Shown: positions 6,199-15,822, counted from the first letter of the stretch. The stretch: DNA of 64,000 bases from Paraeggerthella hominis (GCF_021044775.1 NZ_JAJNOQ010000001.1:310001-374000), one strand, 5' to 3'. Made by a program: numbers and translations. The notes: generated by a model not told the origin, from the letters alone.

Positions 6199-8937
6199 TT
6201 ACTTGTCGCGCGCGTCGCCCATCTTCTCGGCAAGGGCGGCCTGGCCAGCGGCCAAGCGAGCCAGCGGCACGCGATACGGCGAGCAGCTGACGTAGTCCAG
6301 CCCGATCTTGTGGAACATCTTCACGGAGTCGGGATCGCCGCCGTGTTCGCCGCATACGCCGCACACGATGTCGGGATTGCCCTTGTGGCCCAGCTCGACG
6401 CCCATCTCGACCAGCTTGGCAACGCCCGGATCGATGGTGGCGAAGGGGTTGTACGGCAGCAGGCGCTCGGCCAGGTACTGCGGAACGAACTCGGCCTCCA
6501 CGTCGTCGCGGCTGAAGCCGAACGTCGTCTGGGTCAGGTCGTTCGTACCGAAGCTGAAGAAGTCCGCCTGCGTGGCGATCTCGTCAGCGGTAACGGCAGC
6601 GCGCGGCAGCTCGATCATGGTGCCCACGGGGATGTCCAGCTCGATGCCCTGCTCGGCGGCAACCTCGGCGATGGCCTCCTCGGCCACGCGACGCAGCTTC
6701 TCCAGCTCGGGCAGCACAGACACCAGCGGGATCATGATCTCGGGCTTCGGATCCAGGCCGCGCTTCTTGAGCTCGGCGCATGCCGTGGCGATGGCGCGCA
6801 CCTGCATGACCGGCAGGATGGGATACACGATGCCCAAACGGCAGCCGCGCAGGCCCAGCATGGGGTTGGCCTCGCTCATCGAGTCGATCTGCTCCATGAG
6901 CTTGCGCTTCTCGGCGATAGTCGCCTTGTCGCCGCCGGTAGCCTCCAGCTTGGCGATCTCCACGTCAAGGGCGCGCGGGCTTTCCAGGAACTCGTGCAGC
7001 GGCGGATCGAGCAGGCGCACGATAACCGGCAGCCCGTCCATGGCTTCGAACATGCCCAGGAAGTCGCCCGTTTGAGCAGCCAGAAGATCGTTCACGGCCT
7101 TCTCGCGCACGGCTTCGTCCTCGTTCAGGATGAAGGTCTGGATGATCTGCTTGCGATCGCCCAGAAACATGTGCTCGGTACGGCACAGGCCGATGCCCGC
7201 AGCACCGAAACCGCGGGACAGCTCGGCGTCCTCGGGGTTGTCGGCATTGGCGCGCACGCCCAGCGTGCGGAACTCGTCAGCCCACTCCAGGATGGTGTCC
7301 AGGTCGCCGGTAAGCTCGGGAAGCACCAGGTCGACAGCGCCCAGCACCACGATGCCCGACGTGCCGTCGATGGAGATCATGTCGCCCTCGTTGATGACGA
7401 CGTCGGTGCCCACCACGATAGCCTGCTTCTTCTCGGCATCGATGCGCAGCGCCTCCACACCGCACACGCACGGAGTGCCCATGCCGCGCGCGATAACGGC
7501 AGCATGAGAGGTCTTGCCGCCGTGCGAGGTCAAGATGCCCTCGGCAGCGATCATGCCGGCCAGGTCGTCGGGGTTGGTCTCCCAGCGAACCAGCACGCAC
7601 TTGCGACCAGCCTCGGAAACCTCGACGGCGTCCACAGCCGAGAACACGGCTTCGCCCACGGCAGCGCCCGGAGAGGCGTTCAGGCCGCGAGCCAGCACGT
7701 CGTAGTCGGCGCTCTTGTCGAACTGCGGGTGCAGCAGCTGATCGAGCTGGTCGGGATCGACGCGCATGACGGCCTCCTCCTTCGAGATGAGGCCCTCCTT
7801 CTCCATCTCGATGGCGATGTGCAGCGCGGCAGCGGCGGTACGCTTGCCCACGCGGGTCTGCAGCATCCACAGCTTGCCCTGCTCGATGGTGAACTCGATG
7901 TCGCACATGTCGCGGAAGTGGTTCTCCAGCGTCACGAACACTTCCTCCAGCTCGCGACCGGCCTCTTCCAGACCCGCGACCTCTTTGAGCTCGGCGATAG
8001 GGCTCGTGTTGCGGATGCCCGCCACCACGTCCTCGCCCTGGGCGTTCACCAGGTAGTCGCCGTAGAATTCCTTGTCGCCGTTAGCGGGGTTGCGCGTGAA
8101 CGCGACGCCCGTGGCGGAGGTGTTGCCCTTGTTGCCGAACACCATGGACTGCACGTTGACGGCGGTGCCCAGGTCGTCGGCGATCTTGTTCTGCTTGCGG
8201 TACAGCGTGGCGCGCGGGTTGTTCCAGCTGCCGAACACGGCCTCGATGGCAAGCTGCAACTGAGCCATGGGATCCTGCGGGAACTGCATCGCGCCGTCCA
8301 CCACGAGGCTCGGATAAGCTTCGGCGGAAACGTTCTCGGCGAAGATCTGCTTGAACTCGGCCACGAGCTCCTGCAGGTCCTCGGCGGTCAGGTCGGTGTC
8401 GGACGCCACGCCGCGCAGGTTCTTCATAGCGGTGATGGCGTTCTCGAACAAGTCGCCGTCCAGGCCCATGACCACGCCGGAGAACATCTGGATGAAGCGA
8501 CGGTAGGAGTCCCATGCGAAGCGCGGGTTCTCGGTCTGCTTGATCAGGCCGTTGATGGACTGGTCGTTCAGGCCCAGGTTCAGCACGGTGTCCATCATGC
8601 CCGGCATGGACATGGGAGCGCCGGAGCGAACGGAGACGAGCAGCGGATCCTCGGCATCGCCGATCTTCTTGCCCATGCGGGTCTCAAGATCCTCGCGGTA
8701 CTCGCGGATGGTGTCGAGCGCGCCTTCGGGCCAGGTGTTGCCGGCATTGGCGTACTCCATGCACGTCTGGCACGTGATGGTGAATCCCGGAGGTACGGGC
8801 AGACCGATGTTGGCCATTTCAGCAAGGTTCGCGCCCTTGCCGCCGAGAATCGCCTTCATGTTGGTATTGCCCTCGGTCACGTTGTTGCCCTGAGCGTCCT
8901 TGCCGAACGCATAGACTCGCTTGACTTCTTCAGTCAC
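6199..8937 (-). CDS. ppdK: Pyruvate, phosphate dikinase
   Basis: This 912-residue enzyme interconverts pyruvate, ATP and phosphate with phosphoenolpyruvate, AMP and pyrophosphate in the cytoplasm. The N-terminal ATP-grasp domain begins with GGKGANLAEM. The swivelling phosphohistidine domain has GGKTSHAAVIARGMG, with catalytic His478 and regulatory Thr476. The C-terminal PEP-binding barrel carries GTNDLTQTTFGFSRDD and ends with the CGEHGGD catalytic cysteine. A GTG start is used, with AAGGAG 5 nt upstream. The gene just upstream encodes the kinase/phosphorylase that modifies the TSH threonine, so activity is likely switched by phosphorylation. Confidence 0.97.
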   Translation of the reverse strand: MTEEVKRVYAFGKDAQGNNVTEGNTNMKAILGGKGANLAEMANIGLPVPPGFTITCQTCMEYANAGNTWPEGALDTIREYREDLETRMGKKIGDAEDPLLVSVRSGAPMSMPGMMDTVLNLGLNDQSINGLIKQTENPRFAWDSYRRFIQMFSGVVMGLDGDLFENAITAMKNLRGVASDTDLTAEDLQELVAEFKQIFAENVSAEAYPSLVVDGAMQFPQDPMAQLQLAIEAVFGSWNNPRATLYRKQNKIADDLGTAVNVQSMVFGNKGNTSATGVAFTRNPANGDKEFYGDYLVNAQGEDVVAGIRNTSPIAELKEVAGLEEAGRELEEVFVTLENHFRDMCDIEFTIEQGKLWMLQTRVGKRTAAAALHIAIEMEKEGLISKEEAVMRVDPDQLDQLLHPQFDKSADYDVLARGLNASPGAAVGEAVFSAVDAVEVSEAGRKCVLVRWETNPDDLAGMIAAEGILTSHGGKTSHAAVIARGMGTPCVCGVEALRIDAEKKQAIVVGTDVVINEGDMISIDGTSGIVVLGAVDLVLPELTGDLDTILEWADEFRTLGVRANADNPEDAELSRGFGAAGIGLCRTEHMFLGDRKQIIQTFILNEDEAVREKAVNDLLAAQTGDFLGMFEAMDGLPVIVRLLDPPLHEFLESPRALDVEIAKLEATGGDKATIAEKRKLMEQIDSMSEANPMLGLRGCRLGIVYPILPVMQVRAIATACAELKKRGLDPKPEIMIPLVSVLPELEKLRRVAEEAIAEVAAEQGIELDIPVGTMIELPRAAVTADEIATQADFFSFGTNDLTQTTFGFSRDDVEAEFVPQYLAERLLPYNPFATIDPGVAKLVEMGVELGHKGNPDIVCGVCGEHGGDPDSVKMFHKIGLDYVSCSPYRVPLARLAAGQAALAEKMGDARDK

Positions 8938-8994
8938 TTTTTCTCCTTAACCCGAAGTGCTTTTCGTTACCGTTTCGAACCTTGAGTCACAGGT

Positions 8995-9879
8995 CTAGCC
9001 CATCATATCAGCCGATGGCGGATGAACGCGCTCATAGTAGCGCAAAATCTCTTGAGCGGTTTCCTCAACGGCTCGATTTTCGGTGTGAATGACAATACAG
9101 CCGAGTTTGCGCATCAGGGCGCGCGCCTTCTCCAGATCCTGGTAGACGAACTCGGGATCGGCGTAGCGCGAAGCCACCCCGCCGGCACGGCCGAGCCTTC
9201 TCTGGCGGATGCTCACCAGCACTTCCGCCGTGGTCATAAGCCCGAACAGCCGGGTGCGCTCCACATCGAAGATCTCCTTCGGCGGCTCCGTCGAGGGATC
9301 GAGCGGAATGTTCGCCACCTTGTAGCCCTGCTGCGAAAGGTAGATGGACGTCGGCGTTTTCGACGAGCGGGACACGCCCAAAAGCACGATGTCCGCCTGC
9401 GCGATCTCCTGCGGGTTGCGGCCGTCGTCGTGAGCGATGGTGAATTCGATGGCCTCGATCCGCCTGAAGTAGTACTGGTCGGCCACGTGCACGCTGCCCG
9501 GCGTCGTGGACGGGGCGAGCCCCGTCATGCGCGCGATGGCCCCCACGGCGCTCGTCATAAGGTCGACGGCCACTACGTCGTCGCGCGAGGCGGCGTACTC
9601 CGCCAGCCTGCGCGACAGGCCGGCGTCCACCAACGTGTAGAAGACCAGGATGCGGCCGTCGCCCGTACGCTGCCGGTGGAAAGCGCTGTGCTCGTCGATG
9701 AACGCCTCGATCTCCTCGAACGTGCGCGCCTTCGGCAGCACCTCGATGATGGGATTCGTGACGCCGAACTGGGCGGCGGCCGCACGGGCCACCGCCTGAG
9801 CCGTCAAGCCCACCGAGTCGCTTACCACATGGATGGTGGGCAGCGGCGTCGCGTTCTCGTGAACGATGAAATCGCCCAT
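8995..9879 (-). CDS. PPDK regulatory protein (bifunctional serine/threonine kinase and phosphorylase, DUF299)
   Basis: The protein has 294 residues, the usual size for the DUF299 regulators. The P-loop-like motif GVSRSSKT lies at 168-175. It is known to inactivate PPDK by ADP-dependent phosphorylation of the threonine two residues before the catalytic histidine, and to reverse this by phosphorolysis. PPDK is the likely target rather than PEP synthase, because ppdK is the next gene. It starts 4 nt after the glyS stop, implying one operon glyQ-glyS-regulator-ppdK. Confidence 0.93.
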   Translation of the reverse strand: MGDFIVHENATPLPTIHVVSDSVGLTAQAVARAAAAQFGVTNPIIEVLPKARTFEEIEAFIDEHSAFHRQRTGDGRILVFYTLVDAGLSRRLAEYAASRDDVVAVDLMTSAVGAIARMTGLAPSTTPGSVHVADQYYFRRIEAIEFTIAHDDGRNPQEIAQADIVLLGVSRSSKTPTSIYLSQQGYKVANIPLDPSTEPPKEIFDVERTRLFGLMTTAEVLVSIRQRRLGRAGGVASRYADPEFVYQDLEKARALMRKLGCIVIHTENRAVEETAQEILRYYERVHPPSADMMG

Positions 9880-9883
9880 GGCG

Positions 9884-11974
9884 CTACTTGGCCGACTTCG
9901 CCATCTTGCCGAAGTCCGCCACGTGGGCGAACACGGCCACGAAGCGGTTCAGCAAGCGCAGGCGGTTCTCGCGCACCGCCTGGTCCTCGTCCATGATCAT
10001 GACGTCCTCGAAAAAGGCGTCGATCGGCGCGCGCAGAGCCGAAAGCGCGGCGAGCGCGGCGGCGTAGTCGTCGGCGGCGAGCGCCTCGGACACGCGCGCG
10101 GCGGCCTCGTCGGTTGCGGACAGGAGCGCGCGCTCCGCGTCGGCCGCCAGGGCCTCGTCCACGTCGGCGCCCAGCTTCGCGTCGCGCAGGTTGTTGGCGC
10201 GAGCGTACGCGACGGCCAGGTTGTCGAACGCGTCGGGCGCGTTGGTGCGGGCCGCTTCGAGCGCGCGGGTGCGGGCGATAATCTGCGCCGGCTCCTCCAC
10301 ACCCGTGGCCAGCACGGCGTCAACGGCGTCGGGCGAGCAGCCGCCGTCGCGCAGCATGACCTTCGTGCGCGTGACGAAGAAGTCCGACACCTCGGCGCGA
10401 ACCGCGTCCCGATCGAACGCCACGCCGGCCGCCTGGTAGGTGGACAGCGCCGCATCGACGGCCGCCGCCAGGGAAACGGGCAGCCCCGCCTCGAGCATGG
10501 CAACGATGCCGATGGCGCTGCGGCGCAGGGCGAACGGATCGGACGAGCCGGTCGGACCCTGGCCTACCGCGAACAGGCCGCAGATGGTGTCCAGCTTGTC
10601 GGCGGTCGCCACGATCTTGCCCACGTTGGACGCGGGCGGCTCATCGCCGGAGAAACGCGGACGATAGTGGTCGGCGATGGCGCGTGCCACCTGGTCGCTT
10701 TCGTTCGCGGCCTCGGCGTAGTACGACCCCATCACGCCCTGGACGCTGGTGAACTCCACCACGGCGTTCGTCACCAGGTCGGCCTTGGCCAGATACGCGG
10801 CGCGCTCGGCGTCGGCGGCGTCGGCTTCGGAAAGCCGCGCGTCGCAAGCCAGGTGCTTCGCCAGCGCCACGATGCGGTCGGTCTTCGCCTTCATGGTGCC
10901 GAGCGTTTCCTGGAACACCACTTCGTCCAGACGATCGACGTATGCCTCAAGCGGGCGCTTGAGGTCTTCTTCGTAGAAGAACTTGGCGTCGGACAGGCGG
11001 GCGCGCACCACGCGCTCGTTGCCGTCGATGATGGTGGAAGCATGCGCCGGGTCGCCGTTGCTCACCACGATGAAGTTGTTGGTCAGCTTGTCGTTCGCAT
11101 CGTACAGCGGGAAGTAGCGCTGATGCATGAGCATGGCGTCGACGATGATCTCCTCGGGCACGCGCAGGAACTCCTCGTCGAAGGTTCCCACCAGCACGGT
11201 CGGCTGCTCGCAGAGGTTCGTGACCTCCAGCAGGGTCTTCTCAGGCAGCTCGGCGCGAGCGCCCGTCTGCGCCTCGGCCTGCGCCACGCCGACGCGAATG
11301 ACCTGCTCGCGAGCCTGTTCGCTCGTCACCACATGCGCAGCCTCGACAACGTTCAGCAGGTCGGCGGCCGTGGCCACCTCGTGCGGGCCGGGCGCCAGGA
11401 AGCGATGGCCGCGCGTCAGGTTGCCGGCCGTCAAGCCCGCGAAGGAAACGGGGATCACGCGCTCGTCCAGCATGGCCACAAGCCAGCGCACCGGGCGCGA
11501 GAAGTACTCGCTCGTGGTGCCCCAGCGGCAGGACTTCGGCCACGAGATGCCCTCGATCACGCCCTCCAGCACGCCGGGCAGCAGCTCGGCCACGTCGCGC
11601 GCGGGAACGCTTCTCGCAGCGAACACGTACTCCACGCCGTTCTCCTCGCGGCGCTCGAGCGCTTCGACGTCGACGCCCTTGCCGCGCGCGAAACCGGCGG
11701 CGGCCTTCGTCGGGTTGCCTTCGGCGTCGAACGCGATCTTAGCGGACGGACCGCGGAACACCTCGTCAAGGGCCTCGGTTGTATCGGCCACGTCGGACAC
11801 CATCGCGATCAGGCGGCGAGGCGTGGTGTAGATGGCCACGTCGCCATGCGGTATGCGCACTTCGTCGAGCGCGGCCGGGACCAGCTTCTCAAGCTGAAGC
11901 GTTGCCTTGTGCAGATCGAACGCCGGAATCTCCTCGGTGCCGATCTCGAATGCGAGCGTATGCAGGGTGCTCAT
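9884..11974 (-). CDS. glyS: Glycyl-tRNA synthetase beta subunit
   Basis: The 696-residue beta subunit of the heterotetrameric bacterial glycyl-tRNA synthetase begins with the family-typical LAFEIGTEEIPAF segment. It contains the HD-like and C-terminal anticodon-binding regions (DALRRSAIGI-type box near residue 490). It pairs with GlyQ to charge tRNA-Gly. AGGAGGAGG precedes the start; longer in-frame extensions run back through glyQ and are artefactual. The start codon overlaps the glyQ stop, suggesting coupled translation and balanced subunits. Confidence 0.96.
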   Translation of the reverse strand: MSTLHTLAFEIGTEEIPAFDLHKATLQLEKLVPAALDEVRIPHGDVAIYTTPRRLIAMVSDVADTTEALDEVFRGPSAKIAFDAEGNPTKAAAGFARGKGVDVEALERREENGVEYVFAARSVPARDVAELLPGVLEGVIEGISWPKSCRWGTTSEYFSRPVRWLVAMLDERVIPVSFAGLTAGNLTRGHRFLAPGPHEVATAADLLNVVEAAHVVTSEQAREQVIRVGVAQAEAQTGARAELPEKTLLEVTNLCEQPTVLVGTFDEEFLRVPEEIIVDAMLMHQRYFPLYDANDKLTNNFIVVSNGDPAHASTIIDGNERVVRARLSDAKFFYEEDLKRPLEAYVDRLDEVVFQETLGTMKAKTDRIVALAKHLACDARLSEADAADAERAAYLAKADLVTNAVVEFTSVQGVMGSYYAEAANESDQVARAIADHYRPRFSGDEPPASNVGKIVATADKLDTICGLFAVGQGPTGSSDPFALRRSAIGIVAMLEAGLPVSLAAAVDAALSTYQAAGVAFDRDAVRAEVSDFFVTRTKVMLRDGGCSPDAVDAVLATGVEEPAQIIARTRALEAARTNAPDAFDNLAVAYARANNLRDAKLGADVDEALAADAERALLSATDEAAARVSEALAADDYAAALAALSALRAPIDAFFEDVMIMDEDQAVRENRLRLLNRFVAVFAHVADFGKMAKSAK

Positions 11975-12936
11975 CGTGCCTCCTCCTTTCCTGCCTCGAC
12001 GTCTTCGGCGGGCTTGATGCCCACCACGTGCTCCATGTAGCTTGCGCACACGGCCTTCGCCAGCGTGCGAACGCGCAGGATGTAGGCCATGCGCTCGGTT
12101 GCGGAGATCACGCCGCGCGCGTCGAGCAGGTTGAAGGTATGGCAGCACTTGAGCACGCTGTCGTAAGCGGGCAGCGGCAAGTCGGCCTCGAGCGTGCGCT
12201 TGCACTCGGCTTCGCGCTCGTTGAACTCCTGGAACAGGAAGTCGGTGTCGGCCACTTCGAAGTTGAACTTGGAGTACTGGCGCTCGTTTTCCAGGTACAC
12301 GTCGCCGTACGTGAACGTCACCCCGTCGGCTCCCCGGCTCCACACGATGTCGAACATGCTGTCCACGCCCTGCACGAACATGGTCAAGCGCTCCAGGCCG
12401 TAGGCGATCTCCACCGGAACCGGGCTGCACTCGAAGCCGCCGACCTGCTGGAAGTAGGTGAACTGGGTCACCTCCATGCCGTCGATCCACACCTCCCAGC
12501 CAAGGCCCCAGGCGCCCAGCGTCGGGCTTTCCCAGTCGTCTTCCACGAAGCGGACGTCGTGCGCGTCCACGTCGATGCCGATGGCGCGCAGGCTGCCTAG
12601 GTACAGGTCCTGGATGTTGTCGGGCGAGGGCTTCATGAGCACCTGGAACTGGAAGTAGTGCTGGGTGCGGTTGGGATTCTCGCCGTAGCGGCCATCGGTA
12701 GGACGGCGGCTGCCCTGCACGTAAGCCGTGCGCCACGTGTCGGGTCCCAACGAGCGAAGCGTGGTAGCGGGCGCGTTCGTGCCGGCGCCCACCTCGTTGT
12801 CGTAAGGCTGCAGGATAACGCAGCCCGCGTTTGCCCAGTAGCGCTGCAGGTTCATGATGACGTCCTGGAACGTCGGCGGCAGCTGATCGGCAGCCCCCTG
12901 CTGCTGCGCCAAAGCGTTTGCAGTTTCGGTTGACAT
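11971..12936 (-). CDS. glyQ: Glycyl-tRNA synthetase alpha subunit
   Basis: The 321-residue catalytic alpha subunit is a class II synthetase core. It has FQDVIMNLQRYWANAGC near the N-terminus and the PTDGRYGENPNR and TYFQQVGG regions typical of GlyQ. The start is ATG with AAGGAG upstream. The last codons overlap glyS by 4 nt. It is the promoter-proximal gene of glyQ-glyS-regulator-ppdK; lepB lies 49 nt upstream on the same strand. Confidence 0.96.
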   Translation of the reverse strand: MSTETANALAQQQGAADQLPPTFQDVIMNLQRYWANAGCVILQPYDNEVGAGTNAPATTLRSLGPDTWRTAYVQGSRRPTDGRYGENPNRTQHYFQFQVLMKPSPDNIQDLYLGSLRAIGIDVDAHDVRFVEDDWESPTLGAWGLGWEVWIDGMEVTQFTYFQQVGGFECSPVPVEIAYGLERLTMFVQGVDSMFDIVWSRGADGVTFTYGDVYLENERQYSKFNFEVADTDFLFQEFNEREAECKRTLEADLPLPAYDSVLKCCHTFNLLDARGVISATERMAYILRVRTLAKAVCASYMEHVVGIKPAEDVEAGKEEAR

Positions 12937-12984
12937 GGCTCTCCTTGTCCTCGTACGGAATCCCTCAGTGTGTTCGAACGCCCG

Positions 12985-13548
12985 CTATTCCAGCAGGCCG
13001 AAATTGCTCAAAGGCCAGTACACCAGCGCCCCCCGACCCGTAACCGAGCTGACCGGCACGGCGCCGAAGAAACGCGAGTCCTGCGAGTTGGTCCTATTGT
13101 CGCCCATCACCCAGATGAAGCCCTGCGGAACCGTGTAGGGATAGGTGACGTCGCTTGCCAGCGGATACGACGGCAAGCCGTTGGTGTAAGGTTCGGAAAG
13201 CGCCCTGCCGTCCACGTAGACCAGGCCGCTGTCGTCGATGGTGACCGTCTGCCCGCCCACGGCGATGCAGCGCTTGATCAGGACGCGCCCGGGAATCTCG
13301 GGGTCTTGGAACGTCACGATGTCGCCCGGCGCAGGCTCGCGGAAATAGTAGCTCACCTTTTCGGAGAACACCATGTCCCCCGTCATGATGGTCTCTTCCA
13401 TGGAGCCGGAAGGAATCTCGTACGGCTGAAACACGTAGGTCCTTAGCAACCACGACAGCCCGAAAACGAAGGCCACCATGATGACCAGGCTGAAAAACGA
13501 CCTGAGTATGCTCGGACGCTGACGATCGGCGTGCTGACCGGAATTCAT
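12985..13548 (-). CDS. lepB: Signal peptidase I
   Basis: The 187-residue type I signal peptidase has one N-terminal membrane helix (about 15-36). The catalytic Ser49 lies in PSGSM and the catalytic Lys92 in RVLIKRCIAVGG. The conserved GDNRTNSQDSRFFG box is near residue 147. It removes signal peptides from exported proteins on the outer face of the membrane. It lies downstream of rpsP-khpA-rimM-trmD, as in many Gram-positives, but here a 483-nt gap carrying a long inverted repeat separates it from trmD, so it may have its own promoter. Confidence 0.95.
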   Translation of the reverse strand: MNSGQHADRQRPSILRSFFSLVIMVAFVFGLSWLLRTYVFQPYEIPSGSMEETIMTGDMVFSEKVSYYFREPAPGDIVTFQDPEIPGRVLIKRCIAVGGQTVTIDDSGLVYVDGRALSEPYTNGLPSYPLASDVTYPYTVPQGFIWVMGDNRTNSQDSRFFGAVPVSSVTGRGALVYWPLSNFGLLE

Positions 13549-13765
13549 GAAGCCTGCTTATCCTTTCGATGCGGGCGCGCGGCGCCCGAATGAGATCACG
13601 AGTGCCTATGATAGCGCGTCCGAGCGACCCGCCCGACCCGTTCGACAAAGTTTGCAGAAAAATCCCGATCACCGGGCGAAAGAGGGCGAAAGAGCAAAAG
13701 CCGCAGCAAGGCGAAGCCCCCGAGCTGCCGGGCGAACGCGGCGCGCGCACGAAAAACCGCCCTCG

Positions 13766-13927
13766 CTGGCAGGTTTTGACGGTTAGAGGTCATCGATGGA
13801 CCCCTCGTTTTCGCCAACGATCAAGCCGATTTGCATTCCACCAGGTCAGAGCATTGCGAAGACAAAACCGAACGTTCGAACGAAACCTGCGGGCCGGCCA
13901 AACGACCTCAAACCGTCAAAAGCTGCC
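13766..13927. repeat. 162-bp inverted-repeat intergenic element (element A)
   Basis: Two 24-nt arms (13766-13789 and 13904-13927) are inverted copies with two mismatches. Both contain TTTTGACGGTT and end at GGCAG outermost. The 114-nt interior contains the palindrome CGAACGTTCG. It sits between the trmD stop and the lepB start in an otherwise featureless 483-nt gap. It resembles the elements at 19816 and 58006 in size and placement, although the arm sequences differ. Confidence 0.6.
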
Positions 13928-14031
13928 ACGGAACGTGATTTTTCGTGCGCTGAGCGAGAATCGGCCGGTCGCGACGCGGCAAAGGCCAGCTAGACCGCGG
14001 AACAGCAAGGCGGCTGCCCGCCTTCGCCGCC

Positions 14032-14751
14032 TTACAGGGCGTCGAGAAACTTCCGATCTTCGGAAGACAAGTTCACGACATCGAGCAAGTCGGGGCGCAA
14101 GCGATAGGTGCGCTCCAGGCTGCATTCGCGACGCCAGCGAGCCACAGCTGCGTGGTTTCCCGACAAAAGAACCGGCGGAACCTCCATACCGCGAAACGAA
14201 GCCGGACGCGTGTACTGGGGATACTCCAAAAGGCCGTCGGCGAAGCTCTCGCCGAGAGCGCCTGTCTCGGCTCCCAGCACGCCCGGAACCTTGCGCACCA
14301 CAGCGTCGATGACCACCATGGACGCCAGCTCGCCGCTCGTAAGCACGTAATCGCCCAGCGATATCACGCGATCAGCCAGCGTGTAGGCGCGCTCGTCGAT
14401 GCCTTCGTAATGGCCGCACACGAACAGCAGACGGTCTTCCTGCGCCAACTCGCACGCCAGCGCGTCATCGAAAGGAGCCCCATGCGGGCTCAGGAAAATC
14501 GTGCAGGGGCGCGCAGGATGCCTGGCTACGATGTCATCGTGCGCCTCGAAGATGGGCTCGCATTTCATGACCAGCCCGTCGCCGCCGCCGTACGGGTCGT
14601 CGTCGGTAGTGCGATGCCTGTCATGCGTCCAATCCCGCAGGTCGTGCGCCTTGAATTCCAATAGGCCCTTCTCCTGCGCGATGCGCATCATGGAAGACCC
14701 CATAACGGAATCGTACATGGACGGAAACGTCGAGAGCGTCTCGATGATCAC
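14032..14751 (-). CDS. trmD: tRNA (guanine-N1)-methyltransferase
   Basis: The 239-residue enzyme methylates G37 of tRNAs with S-adenosylmethionine, protecting against frameshifting. Family landmarks are DDDPYGGGDGLVM, LLFVCGHYEGIDERA and the trefoil-knot segment ISLGDYVLTSGELASMV. The ribosome site is weak (AAAGGA). The gene follows rimM by 43 nt. A short GC-rich hairpin overlaps the stop codon (14007-14033) but has no clear U tract. Confidence 0.96.
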   Translation of the reverse strand: MIIETLSTFPSMYDSVMGSSMMRIAQEKGLLEFKAHDLRDWTHDRHRTTDDDPYGGGDGLVMKCEPIFEAHDDIVARHPARPCTIFLSPHGAPFDDALACELAQEDRLLFVCGHYEGIDERAYTLADRVISLGDYVLTSGELASMVVIDAVVRKVPGVLGAETGALGESFADGLLEYPQYTRPASFRGMEVPPVLLSGNHAAVARWRRECSLERTYRLRPDLLDVVNLSSEDRKFLDAL

Positions 14752-14794
14752 GGAAGGGTCCTTTCAGGCAAACGAAAAGCGCCGCAAAAGGACG

Positions 14795-15316
14795 CTACAG
14801 ATCGAGCAAGCCGTCGGGCAAGGCCACGTCGATGCGGCGGGCATCGTCGTCGAAACCCACAACGAAGGCATCTACCAACGGGATGAGCGCCGATCCGCTC
14901 CCGTCCTCTCGGGCAACCGAAAGAAGCGTTTGGCCGGGATTCTCGAGCACGTCCTCCACAACGCCCACGTACCCGATGCAAGCATCGTGCACCTCGTAGC
15001 CCGCAAGGTCGTCGTCAACCGCGACCAGCGCATTTTCAGGCAGATCAGCCCGTCGAACCAGGCAATGACACCCAGCCAGCAGCTCTGCCGTGTCGATGCT
15101 GTGCACGCCTTCGAATGTGACCAGGTACGCGTCTTTCCCCTCGTGCTTCACGCTTTCCACGATACCGCGACGCGGCCCGTCATGCCGAGGCGGAACGAAC
15201 GCCACCTCCAGGCCTTCGGACAGCAAAAAGGGAAGACCCGGCACGCTGCGCGCGACGAGCCCTCCCGATAAGGTTTTTGTTCGAGCCAGTTCGGCTACGT
15301 TAACCCATGCACGCAT
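14795..15316 (-). CDS. rimM: Ribosome maturation factor RimM
   Basis: The 173-residue two-domain protein has an N-terminal beta-barrel beginning VNVAELARTKTLSGGLVARSV and a C-terminal PRC-barrel (IGYVGVVEDVLENPGQTLLSV). RimM helps mature the 30S subunit head around S19 and 16S helices 31/33b. The start codon directly abuts the khpA stop, so it is co-translated within rpsP-khpA-rimM-trmD. Confidence 0.94.
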   Translation of the reverse strand: MRAWVNVAELARTKTLSGGLVARSVPGLPFLLSEGLEVAFVPPRHDGPRRGIVESVKHEGKDAYLVTFEGVHSIDTAELLAGCHCLVRRADLPENALVAVDDDLAGYEVHDACIGYVGVVEDVLENPGQTLLSVAREDGSGSALIPLVDAFVVGFDDDARRIDVALPDGLLDL

Positions 15317-15571
15317 TTAATCGAGAAGTTCCACTTCGACATGCGTGTTCGTACGAGAAGCAGCAGCACGGGCAAGGGTGCGGATAGCCTTGATGACACG
15401 ACCCTGGCGGCCGATCACCTTGCCAGCGTCCTCTTCATGCACGCGCACCTCGACGAGGATCGTTCCGTCCTCCGCGTTGCTCGCCGTGATCTCGAGATCG
15501 TCTTCGAACTCGATAAGCGGACGTACAACGGATTCAACCAGACCGACGATGTCTTCCGTCTGCTCGGCCAT
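15317..15571 (-). CDS. khpA: KH-domain RNA-binding protein KhpA
   Basis: The 84-residue protein is one type II KH domain, with the GRQG loop at 54-57 inside DAGKVIGRQGRVIKAIR. KhpA proteins bind RNA, often with KhpB, and affect cell division and translation in Gram-positives. Its place between rpsP and rimM is the conserved one. I chose MAEQTED as the start; a longer frame would overlap rpsP. It begins 5 nt after the rpsP stop. Confidence 0.93.
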   Translation of the reverse strand: MAEQTEDIVGLVESVVRPLIEFEDDLEITASNAEDGTILVEVRVHEEDAGKVIGRQGRVIKAIRTLARAAASRTNTHVEVELLD

Positions 15572-15576
15572 AGGAT

Positions 15577-15822
15577 TTACGCGTTCTCGCGGGCGCGCCT
15601 GATCAGCGAAGCGACCGTGTCGGTCGGCTGTGCGCCGTTCTTGATCCACTGGTCAACCTTGTCCATGTCAAAAGACACCATGGCAGGCTCGGAGCAGGGA
15701 TTGTAACGACCCACTTCCTCGATGAACTTACCGTCGCGCGGGCAGCGCGAATCGGCAACGACGATGCGGTAGTACGGACGCTTCTTGGCGCCGTGACGGG
15801 CCAGGCGAATTTTAACTGCCAT
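15577..15822 (-). CDS. rpsP: 30S ribosomal protein S16
   Basis: This is an 81-residue S16 of typical length, starting MAVKIRLARHGAKKRPYYRI. It binds 16S rRNA early in small-subunit assembly. A strong ribosome site (AAAGGAG) and a good promoter at 15904-15932 precede it. It is the first gene of rpsP-khpA-rimM-trmD. Confidence 0.97.
   Translation of the reverse strand: MAVKIRLARHGAKKRPYYRIVVADSRCPRDGKFIEEVGRYNPCSEPAMVSFDMDKVDQWIKNGAQPTDTVASLIRRARENA

Noticed and set aside
6310..8985. Plus-strand open frame of about 890 codons antisense to ppdK
   Set aside because: Same GC-bias shadow effect; His/Val/Leu/Gly-biased with no family resemblance.
13569..14312. Plus-strand open frame running from the lepB-trmD gap into trmD
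   Set aside because: Arg-rich throughout, overlaps trmD in antisense and crosses both arms of element A; no start signal.
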